From: Paenibacillus sp. Soil750
GTDB taxonomy: Bacteria > Bacillota > Bacilli > Paenibacillales > NBRC-103111
Reading direction: 5' to 3'
Assembly: GCF_001428045.1 (NCBI RefSeq)
Contig: NZ_LMSD01000001.1
Coordinates: 496,001 to 560,000, forward strand
Length of the DNA stretch: 64,000 nucleotides
Positions 35,301-43,809 of this stretch are shown here, piece by piece. The notes under the pieces are model-generated. The model was not told where the DNA came from. It did no database searches and was given only the letters and a program-made list of their open reading frames with translations. A program made the translations under genes and the position numbers. The stretch's first letter is position 1; the number at the start of each line of letters is the position of its first letter.

Positions 35301-37165
35301 CCGGTACGGTCGGCTTTTATGCAGGCGGCTTTGATTATCTATTGTTCGACGACATCAAGCTGTCGGTGCCAAACACGAAGGTTGCTGGGTTGCTGCTGAA
35401 TCGAACCAGCGCGAATATCGGAGCGGATGAACAGCTGAATCTACAAGTGAGCTTTGATCCTTCAGATAGCGTTAATCACGATGTTATATGGACATCGAGC
35501 AATCCAGAGGTAGCCGTTGTCGATGGAAACGGCTTGGTTACCGCCGTCGGATCTGGTGAGACGGACATTACCGTAACGTCGGTCGAGACGCCTGAAGCGT
35601 CAGCGACAAGTCACATCATCGTGTCGGATGTTCTGCTGAAGACGGATTTTGAATCCGGCGGAGGCGGCTGGCCAGTAGATCCGAATCGTAGCATTATAAC
35701 CGTGAATGGCGACCATAAGTATCGGCTTTTGAAAGGGGCGTCTGCCACATCTCCGCGTTCGTTCACGAACTACGATTTGACGTTCAAACTGAAGACACCG
35801 GCCACGATCCCGAGTGCAGCGACGTTTTATATATTTGATCGCTTGGTTTCCGGCAGCGGAGACCGAATCGGGTACCGTAAGACGGTGGACGGAGCGTCGC
35901 AATGGATTCTTTATAACGGTTCATGGGCGACTGTGAAACAGTCCAACTTGAACTATGAGGATTTGGCTCCGAATACGGAGTATACCCTTGAGCTAATCGT
36001 GAACGGCGCGAATATCTCTCTATTCGTCAATGGGGTGCTCAAGTTAAAAGCTTCCGATCCAGCGCACAATTTGACCGGAACGATTGGGTTCTATGCAGGC
36101 GGTTTCGATAATCTGCAGTTTGACGACATCGTGGTCACGCAGCTTCGCAAACCGATCACGGAAGCAACTATCGCTCCTACTCAGCCAGATGGAGCCAATA
36201 ACTGGTTCGTGCATCCGATTACGATTCAGTTGGGTCGAGGCGAAGGATCGTCCACTTTGTCACAAACGAACTACAGTCTGGACGGTGGAGCGAATTGGAG
36301 CGTGTATACATCGCCACTTACGCTTGACCAGGATAACGGAGCGATTGAGTTCCGATACCGTTCAACCGATCTGGCAGCAAATATGGAGACTGCGAAGGCG
36401 ATCACGCTTCATCTTGACCAGACAGCGCCAATAACAACGTCTGTGCTGTCACCGGCGCAGCCGGACGGACCGAATGGATGGTACGTCCATCCGGTTACCC
36501 TGACATTGTCAGCGTCTGACGCGACTTCTGGCGTGACGAGTACTGTGTATAGTGAAAATGGAGGAGCGACTTGGCAGCCCTATCTGACTCCGATTGTAAT
36601 CAACACGGATGGCATCCACGCTATTTCTTATCGTTCTACCGATCAAGCAGGGAACGAGGAGGCCGTTCAAACGGTAAGTGTTCAGCTAGATATGTCGGCT
36701 CCGGTTATCGCCGTTTCTACGCCAAGCGCGAATCAGGCGTTGAGTGCCAGTGAAGTGCTTATACCTCAACTTACGCTTACCGACTCCTTGTCCGGTGTAG
36801 ATCAGTCCAAGACGAAGTTATGGCTTGACGATCAGCAAGTCTATGAGGGGAATCAGATTCCACTGTATACGCTCCCTCTTGGGATGCATGCGCTTCTCGT
36901 GAAGGGGGTTGATACAGTAGGGAACGAACGGAGTGTTACTGTCACGTTCCAAACCTATGCTGACATCCAATCGCTGCAGTCGCTAATTACTAAGTTTACA
37001 GCCATGTCATGGATTGATAATAAGGGAATCGAGAACAGTCTGGTAGAAAAGCTGCAGCATAGCAAGTTGAATGCATTTCTTCACGAAGTAGAAGCACAAA
37101 GTGGCAAGCATATCACATCCGTTGCTGCGCAGATACTCCTCAGGGTTGCGAGTGTCTTGCAGTAG
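32396..37165 (+). CDS. Secreted parallel beta-helix glycoside hydrolase (GH141-like), multidomain
   Basis: 1589 aa with a signal peptide cut near QAES. Residues ~28-730 form a right-handed parallel beta-helix; FYVATDGSDSNGGG, FQTLEKARDAVRQLK and GVTVYLRGGTYN resemble GH141, a family with alpha-L-fucosidase and xylanase members. Then: BIG2-like domain (~735-818), concanavalin-like domain (~820-992), second BIG2-like domain (~995-1076), second concanavalin-like domain (~1080-1248), two OmpL47-like domains (~1255-1435), an Ig-like domain, and a FIMAH-like helical tail (~1523-1589). The two concanavalin-like domains are clear duplicates. ATG 32396 behind AAGGGATG is used. It acts outside the cell next to the importer. 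The GH family is a recognition from memory, so the substrate is inferred. Confidence 0.8.
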   Translation: MLRKKAIILAITAMMLNLFVLPAVQAESGLPETAFYVATDGSDSNGGGIDEPFQTLEKARDAVRQLKSTSGLPDGGVTVYLRGGTYNRTSSFQIEQQDSGTADSPITYKAYPNEKVSLSGGQSLDKIWFTQVTNPAILQRIISADARTKVLQVDLSSHGISDYGVMSRHGYYKANDVSQVPPMELYVAGEGMTLARWPNSGTVQMGDIIDAGPTRKDSDLQDRGGTFSYTYDRPQYWTNADDIWLDGIFGYSWEWSYNKIASIDTLNKQITLRYGEMSGLFKNWYPDFHFAQNLLEEIDMPGEYYIDRTQGVLYFMPTASFEEEHPEITVTMLKTPMINSVGASYVTFEDLTLENGRDSAVVIMGGDHVLLSHCEIRNFTNGGVQINTPSRWLYNDFATATGVNHGITNSHIHHIGGTAVTLNGGSRVTLEPGNNYVENSHIHDFAYYHKAYNPSVILTGVGNRVSHNEIHDAPHPGILIFGNDHLVDSNNIYDVCKMFSDLGAIYMNAGETPQQRGTVIRGNYFHNIGESKAGVEGVYPDNFTMGLTIEDNIFYKMGNSAIKNNGGAHIKTRNNLFIDSEVPYDYADIYLGDAPDKQIPKNYMPKWQTLFAQNNNFVGTPYLVKYPELADFFTENRYYPTTNTLQNNVIYNPTRARSSITNAQGAYDKFNLLQYANNWVTNSDPGFVNLAAGDLNLKSDAAVFQQIPGFHPIPFDDIGIIGKAGPYLAPDTIPVQGVRAYDANVTIGIGKAYELHTAVLPWDATNPKLLFTSSDPSVVKVDSKGTMKGAAIGQAVITVTSAENPLLQDEVMINVEIGDGIYEYTDFETGRNSWPVDPNRSVIEMAGNHMYKVLKGATAVSPNEYTNYELTFKMKTPPTMPSLGTIYFFDRLGSNGGGRIGYRKLEDGTSKWLLYNKAWGTVKEVNLPYSDLAPDTEYSVKLLVKGADISLYVGGVLKLKATDATYNPSGTVGFYAGGFDYLLFDDIKLSVPNTKVAGLLLNRTSANIGADEQLNLQVSFDPSDSVNHDVIWTSSNPEVAVVDGNGLVTAVGSGETDITVTSVETPEASATSHIIVSDVLLKTDFESGGGGWPVDPNRSIITVNGDHKYRLLKGASATSPRSFTNYDLTFKLKTPATIPSAATFYIFDRLVSGSGDRIGYRKTVDGASQWILYNGSWATVKQSNLNYEDLAPNTEYTLELIVNGANISLFVNGVLKLKASDPAHNLTGTIGFYAGGFDNLQFDDIVVTQLRKPITEATIAPTQPDGANNWFVHPITIQLGRGEGSSTLSQTNYSLDGGANWSVYTSPLTLDQDNGAIEFRYRSTDLAANMETAKAITLHLDQTAPITTSVLSPAQPDGPNGWYVHPVTLTLSASDATSGVTSTVYSENGGATWQPYLTPIVINTDGIHAISYRSTDQAGNEEAVQTVSVQLDMSAPVIAVSTPSANQALSASEVLIPQLTLTDSLSGVDQSKTKLWLDDQQVYEGNQIPLYTLPLGMHALLVKGVDTVGNERSVTVTFQTYADIQSLQSLITKFTAMSWIDNKGIENSLVEKLQHSKLNAFLHEVEAQSGKHITSVAAQILLRVASVLQ

Positions 37166-37190
37166 ACGTTAAGCCAAGAAGGAGAACAAC

Positions 37191-39041
37191 ATGATTTCGT
37201 TCCATCAGTTAAGAGAAGCGATATTAGCCGTGCAAGAAAGGCCAACAACGCTGATAGGCGGGGCTTGGACACCGGCGAAAAGAAAGGAATTGCTGGAAGC
37301 TCCGCACTTAGCAGGATTGATAGAGGAAATGTATGAGGAAGCGGAGAGGGCCAGGCGTGAGCCTGTTCCTCTCCTGTCTTTTGCGGATTTCCAGGCATTT
37401 CATTCATCAGGAACTCGTAAGGAATTCGAAAAGCCGTATTTTGAGCGAAGAGGGCGCTTGCTTGCTCTTGCCTTGACGATGGCACTTGATAATAGCGATA
37501 CGTATAAAATGACGTTGGAAAATCTAATCTGGGAAATTTGTAATGAATATGCCTGGGCTGTACCAGCGCATCTACCAGATACAATAGAGAAAGTGTTGAC
37601 GGCGCGTGTTCCTCCGAACCGCTATGTGGACTTGTTCGCCGCTGAAACGGCGCATGCTTTGGCAGAGGTGTTGTATCTCGTCGGGAACCGCTTGAATGAC
37701 TGGGTAACGATCCGGGTGAAGCAAGAAATTGAGCATCGTGTGTTCCAGCCCGTGTTTGAAAGTGCTCATCATTTCATTTGGACTTCAAAGACGAACAATT
37801 GGTCGGCCGTATGCAGCGGTGCTGTCGGTATGGCGGCGCTGTTGCTGATCGATGATCAGGAGCGGCTCGCAGGTATGCAGGACAGGGTAGTGAGCGCCAT
37901 GGAAAGCTTCCTTGCGGGATATGGAAATGACGGCTGCTGTCCGGAGGGGCTCGGATACTGGCGGTACGGTTTTGGTTATTTTGTTTATTGGGTTGAGATG
38001 CTTTATGAGTTTACTAACGGGACGATAGATTTGTTAAATCAGGACAAGATCAAAAGGATTGCCGAATTCCCGGCAGCCGTTTCACTCAGCGATTCTTCCT
38101 GCATCAATTATTCGGATTGCAGGCCAACCTTCAGACCGGCTACTGGACTGATCAGTCGTTTGTGCCGCAGACTCGGCATCGCTCCACCGAAAATGACGTG
38201 TGTGCCTTCGTTTCATGAAGATCATTGCTATCGCTGGCCGTTCACTTTCCGCAACATGATGTGGACAGAGACGCAATGGCTGCATGCTCCAGGAGCGGAT
38301 GGGACCTTTTACTTTGCCAGTACAGATTGGCTGGTGGATAAGCGCGAAACCTCGAAGGGTTTGCTTGCCTTCTCGGCCAAAGGAGGTCATAACAACGAGC
38401 CTCACAACCATAATGACCTCGGGCATTTTATCATCCATATCGCGGGCGATACGCTGTTGGCAGATCTCGGAATGGGGGTGTACACCCGCGAATACTTCGG
38501 GAAAGAACGCTATGACCACCTGCACGCATCTTCAGGGGGTCACTCGGTTCCTATTATCAATGGAGAACAACAGGCAGCTGGTGAAGCATACAGGGCAATC
38601 GTCACGAGAAACGAAATGGATCATGGCTCCGTCAGGTTTGAACTGGATTTGACGCATGCCTATAGACCCGAGGCACGGATCCATCTGTTCCACCGGTCCT
38701 TCGAGTGGAAGGTTTGCCAAGAAGAGGCCAGCGCAAGGTTAACGTTAACGGATCATTTCGTGTTTAATGAGGGGACTGTAGAGTCAGAACGGAGCATAAC
38801 GGAGCATTTCATCAGTTTCCATAAACCTGATATCAGCGGTGGCGAGGTAACCTGGCTGGGAGAGAAGGGAAACGTCGTTTTACGATTTGAACCGCTAGAG
38901 CTGTCGGCGCATGTGGAAACCGTAGAGATACCAAGTCGTGATACTCATCCATTGACGGTATATCGCTTATATCTTCACGCTGGGCAGTTAGCCCAGACGT
39001 ATACATGCAGGTTAGTCCTGTCATGTTGTTGTATACACTGA
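37191..39041 (+). CDS. Heparinase II/III family lyase-like protein
   Basis: 616 aa without a signal peptide, so probably cytoplasmic. An alpha-helical toroid (to ~residue 370) is followed by a beta-sheet domain with the Hepar_II_III signature KGGHNNEPHNHNDLGHFIIHIAGDTLLADLGMG (~395-430) and HLHASSGGHSVPIING. The histidines in this segment are metal or catalytic residues in the family. Relatives cleave uronate-containing glycans (heparin, alginate oligomers). GAAGGAG precedes the ATG. Same operon as the importer and beta-helix enzyme, which suits breakdown of imported uronate oligosaccharides. Confidence 0.85.
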   Translation: MISFHQLREAILAVQERPTTLIGGAWTPAKRKELLEAPHLAGLIEEMYEEAERARREPVPLLSFADFQAFHSSGTRKEFEKPYFERRGRLLALALTMALDNSDTYKMTLENLIWEICNEYAWAVPAHLPDTIEKVLTARVPPNRYVDLFAAETAHALAEVLYLVGNRLNDWVTIRVKQEIEHRVFQPVFESAHHFIWTSKTNNWSAVCSGAVGMAALLLIDDQERLAGMQDRVVSAMESFLAGYGNDGCCPEGLGYWRYGFGYFVYWVEMLYEFTNGTIDLLNQDKIKRIAEFPAAVSLSDSSCINYSDCRPTFRPATGLISRLCRRLGIAPPKMTCVPSFHEDHCYRWPFTFRNMMWTETQWLHAPGADGTFYFASTDWLVDKRETSKGLLAFSAKGGHNNEPHNHNDLGHFIIHIAGDTLLADLGMGVYTREYFGKERYDHLHASSGGHSVPIINGEQQAAGEAYRAIVTRNEMDHGSVRFELDLTHAYRPEARIHLFHRSFEWKVCQEEASARLTLTDHFVFNEGTVESERSITEHFISFHKPDISGGEVTWLGEKGNVVLRFEPLELSAHVETVEIPSRDTHPLTVYRLYLHAGQLAQTYTCRLVLSCCCIH

Positions 39042-39099
39042 ACCCGTTCAATTAAGCGTTGCACATCGTGTAAGTATGAAATAGAAAGGAAGAGAACAC

Positions 39100-41094
39100 A
39101 TGCGATTTCGTCAGGTGCATCTTGATTTTCACACCTCCGAAGCCATAGCGCCGATCGGAGAACGTTTTGATAAGGGACAGTTTCAGGAAATGCTTAAGCT
39201 TGGCCATGTGGATTCCGTTACGATTTTCGCCAAATGTCATCACGGCTGGGCTTACCATCCGTCAGAGGCGAATGAAACTCATCCTGGGCTGAGTTTCGAT
39301 TTACTTGCCGCCATGATTGAGGCTGCACATGACATTCATGTGAAAACACCTGTATACCTATCGGCTGGCTTGGATGAAAAACTGGCAAGACGACACCCGG
39401 AATGGCTTATCCGTGATGCGAACGACCAAACGAATTGGGTCAAAGGCTTTATGCTGCCGGGCTATCACCAGTTTTGCTTAAACTCTCCCTATTTGGAAAT
39501 CTTGATCGATCAGATCCGGGAAGTCGTGTCCCGATATGATTTGGACGGCCTATTTTTAGACATAATTGGCATACGCAAGTGCTACTGTCATAGCTGTGTA
39601 GAGAATGTTCGCCAGGAAGGCAAGGATCCACGTGATGAGAAGGCTATGCAAAGGTTATGGGAGAAAACTTACGCGAATTATACGACGAGGGTGAAGGAAA
39701 CGGTTCAATCGATCAAACCAGGGCTGCCAATCTTCCACAATGGCGGACACATTGCGCGAGGTCGACGCGATTTGATAGATATGAACACACATTTAGAGCT
39801 GGAATCGCTGCCGACGGGTGGTTGGGGTTATGACCACTTCCCGCTATCGGCTAGGTACGCGCAAACGCTTGGCGTTGATTTTCTAGGTATGACGGGGAAA
39901 TTCCATACGTCTTGGGGGGAATTCGGCGGCTATAAGCACCCGAACGCACTCCGTTACGAAACTGCGCTCAGTATCGCCAATGGTGCCCGTTGTTCGATAG
40001 GCGATCAGCTGCACCCTGACGGTTATATGGATGCAGCGACCTATGCACTGATTGGCGCGGCGTATCGCGAGATCGAGGCCAAAGAGGCATGGTGCGTGAA
40101 GACGACGAATGTTGCCGATGTGGCGCTGCTAACGTTGGAAGCAACCGGCTTGCATCCGAAGGCTAATGTGATCACGTCAGATTCCGACGCAGGGGCTGTG
40201 CGCATGCTGCTTGAGGGCAAATTCCTGTTCGATGTCATTGATCAGGAGAATGATTTTACAGCTTATAAGGTGCTCATATTACCGGATTATGTAGCGATGG
40301 AGGATGAGCTTCAGAGCAAATTGGAGCATTTCTTACTCCAGGGTGGCAAAATTCTCGCGACGGGCTGGTCCTGCCTTAATCCGGAGGGCACCCGATTTAC
40401 AATCGACCTCGGGGTACGGCATGTAGGGATAAATCCCTACCGCCCCGACTATTTCCGCCCACTGTTCAATCTTGGAAGCTGTAGAGAAGCCTCCTACATT
40501 TTCTATTCACAAGGACAAAAAATCGAACTCGCAGGCGGAACCGAGCTTGCACACCGTGAGAACCCTTATTTTAACCGGGATCTGTTTACGTTCTGTTCGC
40601 ACCAGCATACGCCAAGCAGCTATGTTTATGGAGGACCGGGTATGGTGGAAAGCGAAAGAGGTGTATATATCGCATGGAACATATTTGAAGATTATGCGAC
40701 CAAAGGAAGCCTCATATTGAAGGAAGCGGTCCTGCATGCGTTGGATCGTTTGCTCCCTGACAAGACGCTGCAAACCAATCTTCCGGCACAAGGCGTCGTC
40801 ACACTGCAGGACCAAAAAGAAGAGAATCGTCTGGTTAATCACTTGCTGTACGCAACCCCAATCCGTCGAGGGAAAAACATCGAAGTCATCGAAGATATTG
40901 TTCCTATGTATGAGGTTCAGGTTTCTGTGCGAACTTCCAATCACGTGAAGAACGTATATATGGCACCGCAGATGACAGAGCTCCCCTTTACGTACGAAGA
41001 ACAGACGGTTTTCTATACAGTACCTAAGCTGGACTGCCATCAGATGGTTGTCATCGCGTATGAATGTTCCACGAAAGAAGAACAGGTTCATTAG
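39100..41094 (+). CDS. GHL6-type glycoside hydrolase (GH151-like, candidate alpha-L-fucosidase)
   Basis: 664 aa, no signal peptide. A TIM barrel opens with FRQVHLDFHTSEAIAPIGERFD; the catalytic nucleophile region is probably YDLDGLFLDIIG (~146-157). A flavodoxin-like middle domain (VLILPDYVAMEDELQSKLEHFLLQGGKILATG, ~390-425) matches the beta-galactosidase trimerisation domain. This is the architecture of hypothetical glycosyl hydrolase 6 proteins, among which GH151 alpha-L-fucosidases are known. It is the last gene of the operon; its stop lies in the loop of the terminator. Fucosidase activity is inferred. Confidence 0.78.
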   Translation: MRFRQVHLDFHTSEAIAPIGERFDKGQFQEMLKLGHVDSVTIFAKCHHGWAYHPSEANETHPGLSFDLLAAMIEAAHDIHVKTPVYLSAGLDEKLARRHPEWLIRDANDQTNWVKGFMLPGYHQFCLNSPYLEILIDQIREVVSRYDLDGLFLDIIGIRKCYCHSCVENVRQEGKDPRDEKAMQRLWEKTYANYTTRVKETVQSIKPGLPIFHNGGHIARGRRDLIDMNTHLELESLPTGGWGYDHFPLSARYAQTLGVDFLGMTGKFHTSWGEFGGYKHPNALRYETALSIANGARCSIGDQLHPDGYMDAATYALIGAAYREIEAKEAWCVKTTNVADVALLTLEATGLHPKANVITSDSDAGAVRMLLEGKFLFDVIDQENDFTAYKVLILPDYVAMEDELQSKLEHFLLQGGKILATGWSCLNPEGTRFTIDLGVRHVGINPYRPDYFRPLFNLGSCREASYIFYSQGQKIELAGGTELAHRENPYFNRDLFTFCSHQHTPSSYVYGGPGMVESERGVYIAWNIFEDYATKGSLILKEAVLHALDRLLPDKTLQTNLPAQGVVTLQDQKEENRLVNHLLYATPIRRGKNIEVIEDIVPMYEVQVSVRTSNHVKNVYMAPQMTELPFTYEEQTVFYTVPKLDCHQMVVIAYECSTKEEQVH

Positions 41095-41108
41095 GACCTG
41101 TTCTTCTT
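41075..41108 (+). terminator. Terminator hairpin enclosing the stop codon of the GH151-like gene
   Basis: Perfect 13-bp stem (41075-41087 with 41096-41108) with an 8-nt loop that contains the TAG (41092-41094). The 5' arm is coding sequence. The 3' arm is itself TTCTTCTT-rich and no long U run follows. Confidence 0.65.
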
Positions 41109-41200
41109 CATACTCATACGGTTATCCATCCAACCAACAAGTGACCAATAGGCACCTGAACACATACAATGGTTAAGAGTTGGAAGGGAGTGGCCGGAGC

Positions 41201-41428
41201 ATGCCTGCAATTATTAACGGTGGAATCAAAATCCTCAATGTCGCTCAGGGTTCCAATGTCCAGATTGGCGATACTTTGGCAATTAACCTTACCAGCAGCT
41301 CCAAAATCTTTGCGGGAGCCAACTCGTTTTCGCCAGGGGATAGCTTTGGAAGTGTTCAGAATGTGCTTAATGGGAGCACGAATACGGTCGATCCTGATAT
41401 CGTGGATACGCCGAATAATACGATTTAA
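41201..41428 (+). CDS. GerPA/GerPF-family spore germination protein
   Basis: 75-aa protein with MPAIINGGIKILNVAQGSNVQIGDTLAINLTSSSKIFAG..., the GerPF/GerPA pattern of small hydrophobic proteins near the spore coat that let germinants reach their receptors. Here it stands alone rather than in the usual six-gene gerP operon. ATG 41201 is used because homologues start at MPAI/MPSI; a GGAAGGGAG site precedes it. Confidence 0.88.
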   Translation: MPAIINGGIKILNVAQGSNVQIGDTLAINLTSSSKIFAGANSFSPGDSFGSVQNVLNGSTNTVDPDIVDTPNNTI

Positions 41429-41547
41429 TTTGGTTCTATTTACTTCCATAAATTGGACGACTGCTAATCGAAAGTTGACGGTCCTAAAGTGATAGGGTGC
41501 TGCGAAAGATATACGGAACGCGAATCCATTTTAGGGGATAGAGAAGC

Positions 41548-41793
41548 TTGTTAAAACGAAAAGTGATTCGGATATATATTGGAAACCTAATGTGGTTTCT
41601 TCCAGTCCTTATTTTGATCATGGGGGTCAATCCATCTGTCACAGGCAGTTTTTGGTGGAAGGCGCTGGGGGTTCTACTCCTTGCTGGCATTGTTGTCGTA
41701 TGTATCAGTTCCTGGCTTCAGGTACACCGTGAACAACGTGAACTTGATAAAAAACGACTTGATTATGAATCTGTTGTATACCGTCAATTCTAA
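41548..41793 (+). CDS. Small two-helix membrane protein, hypothetical
   Basis: 81 aa with a TTG start behind AGGGGAT. Two membrane segments (~10-28 and ~36-57) and a charged C-terminal helix (QVHREQRELDKKRLDYES). Not recognised. It sits between the GerP-like gene and two-component system 1; a weak hairpin with T7 follows. Confidence 0.6.
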   Translation: MLKRKVIRIYIGNLMWFLPVLILIMGVNPSVTGSFWWKALGVLLLAGIVVVCISSWLQVHREQRELDKKRLDYESVVYRQF

Positions 41794-41806
41794 TAAGACT
41801 GACCGA

Positions 41807-41837
41807 CCGTCGATGCGATACGCATGGGCGTTTTTTT
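41807..41837 (+). terminator. Weak terminator after the small membrane protein
   Basis: ATGCG/CGCAT stem (41813-41817 with 41821-41825), poorly extended, followed by seven Ts (41831-41837). Confidence 0.45.
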
Positions 41838-41859
41838 CGTTTTTTTCGTACACCTAAAG

Positions 41860-41892
41860 ATCATATCCGTTTTTCGATAATAAATAGATGTC
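41860..41892 (+). promoter_or_regulatory. Shared element upstream of YesM-type kinase 1
   Basis: GATCATATCCGTTTTTCG followed 7 bp later by ATAGATGTC. The same two blocks recur upstream of the binding-protein gene at 45503 (45430-45463). A candidate binding site of the cognate YesN-type regulator. Confidence 0.6.
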
Positions 41893-41970
41893 AGCCCGTA
41901 GGGGATGTATTACACTAGTAAGTAGTATAGCAGTGGAATGATTTGGCACAATTCAGGAGGCCATCTGTAG

Positions 41971-43809
41971 ATGAAGCATCGGCAAGTGCTACAGTACATT
42001 AATCAGCATTTTAAAGTGAAATTAATTTTGACACTGTCGATTATCATCATTCTGTGTTCCCTCATTACGGGGTACATTTCGTATCGTATTTATTTAAATT
42101 TGTTTGAGAGTGAGATCAGTAAGCAGTATTTAACGACCAGTGAGCAGACGATGGAGCAAATTGGTTATAAAATACAAGATATGTATCGGATTACCGATTT
42201 TATTATTTTTCACCCCCGTGTTGAGCAAATTGTGCAAGGGATTCGTGCAGAGCCGCCAGAGGGTGAGACAAAAGCGTATCGCAGATTTATTTTGGAACGT
42301 GAATTGTCGGAAATTTTGTTGCCTTTGAAAAATGAAACACCGCAAATACGTGCGTTATATATCGTGGATTTGGAAGGGAATAATTACTACTTCAGTCATA
42401 CGAACCCATCGATGCAGATTACATTTCCTGACTTTTACAATAAGGTGAAAACGGGTGTGAACCAGACCTCAGCAGAGATCGTATGGCAGCGATTAAATAT
42501 TCCTGATTCCTCCGATCCTTCCGGGGAGAAAAGCAATCTGGTCGCAACCCGCTTGCTCAAATCGACGAAGCAGCAAGCAGCTTACGGGACGCTGGTTATG
42601 ATTATTGATGAGTCTTTTCTGACAAGCCCCCTAGACAAGCTGATGGCTGGCAGGACAACGGGAGCGTATATTTTCGACCAATATAATAAATTGCTGTATA
42701 GTCGAGTGCCGCAGGGCAGGGTTGGGATTATTCCTGCATGGGAGAATCAGGAGCGGTCATTTATCGAGCGGAATGAAAATGAGGATTATTTGTTTGTGAA
42801 AAGCACGTACGAAGCCCGCTCTTTCAAGCTGGTTAGTGGTATTTCCTTAGCGGATATTGAGGAAAAAGGCAGGATGGTCTATCAGGTCGCCGTCATTTCT
42901 GGTCTCGTCAGTGTTCTGCTGATGGCAGTCTGTGTCTCGATTTTCAGCGGCAGGATGTTGAAGCCTTTACATGGACTAGTGTCTGCCATGCATCAATTGC
43001 GCAGAGGTAATTTGGAGGTTGAAATTCCCAAAACGTCGAATGATGAGTTTGCTTTTCTAGCGGAAAGTTTCAATCGGATGGTCGAGAACATTCAATCGTT
43101 GATCAAAGAAGTGTACGTCAGCAAGCTGAGTGAACAGGAAGCGGAGCTTAAAGCGCTGCAGGCACAGTTGAATCCGCACTTTTTATACAACGCACTGAAT
43201 TCAATTTATTGGAAAATCATGCTGCTGTACGACGATGTGGAGACGGCTTCCTTAGTAACAAGTTTATCTGATTTATTGCGGTATTCTTTGGAATCGGTAT
43301 CTACGCCAAGTACTTTGCAAGAAGAACTTACGCAAATTCGCAATTATATGACGATCCAAGAGGCACGGCACGGTGAAGGGCTGCATGTTTCCATTGAAGC
43401 AGAGGAAGAGTTATTGGCTTGTGGCATGCAAAGGCTTATCCTTCAGCCATTAGTTGAGAATGTATTCGTTCATGCGTTTCGTGATCAGCCGGACAACAAG
43501 CGGTTATGGATTCGCGCTTTCCGCCAAGACGCTGATTTACAGATTGAAATCGAGGATAATGGGAGCGGCATCGATGAGGAGACGTTTGTTCGTCTGACGG
43601 AAGAGCAGTCGGTGTATGATCATCAGAGGGAACGGGAGAGTATTGGTGTTCGGAATGTTGTACGTCGTATTTACTTGGTCTATGGCGATCCCTATCGCTT
43701 AGAAATCGAACGCTTGCCGCAGGGCACGCGAATGCGTTTGATTTTACCGTGTGAACAGATGAAGTCATTCGAAGGGGGAATGGTCAATGAACCACATCTT
43801 ATTAGTTGA
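41971..43809 (+). CDS. YesM-type sensor histidine kinase
   Basis: 612-aa membrane kinase: transmembrane segment (~18-40), extracellular Cache-like sensor, second transmembrane segment (~300-325), HAMP (~326-378), His_kinase domain with the phosphorylated histidine in LNPHFLYNALNSIYW (~400), and HATPase (QPLVENVFVHAF N-box, EDNGSGI G-box). AGGAGG precedes ATG 41971. It overlaps the response regulator gene by 23 bp. It should sense an extracellular sugar for the adjacent ABC operon. Confidence 0.95.
   Translation: MKHRQVLQYINQHFKVKLILTLSIIIILCSLITGYISYRIYLNLFESEISKQYLTTSEQTMEQIGYKIQDMYRITDFIIFHPRVEQIVQGIRAEPPEGETKAYRRFILERELSEILLPLKNETPQIRALYIVDLEGNNYYFSHTNPSMQITFPDFYNKVKTGVNQTSAEIVWQRLNIPDSSDPSGEKSNLVATRLLKSTKQQAAYGTLVMIIDESFLTSPLDKLMAGRTTGAYIFDQYNKLLYSRVPQGRVGIIPAWENQERSFIERNENEDYLFVKSTYEARSFKLVSGISLADIEEKGRMVYQVAVISGLVSVLLMAVCVSIFSGRMLKPLHGLVSAMHQLRRGNLEVEIPKTSNDEFAFLAESFNRMVENIQSLIKEVYVSKLSEQEAELKALQAQLNPHFLYNALNSIYWKIMLLYDDVETASLVTSLSDLLRYSLESVSTPSTLQEELTQIRNYMTIQEARHGEGLHVSIEAEEELLACGMQRLILQPLVENVFVHAFRDQPDNKRLWIRAFRQDADLQIEIEDNGSGIDEETFVRLTEEQSVYDHQRERESIGVRNVVRRIYLVYGDPYRLEIERLPQGTRMRLILPCEQMKSFEGGMVNEPHLIS

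Noticed and set aside
40507-41091. 194-aa minus-strand frame in the GH151-like gene
   Set aside because: Shadow of a conserved enzyme; no ribosome binding site or motif.
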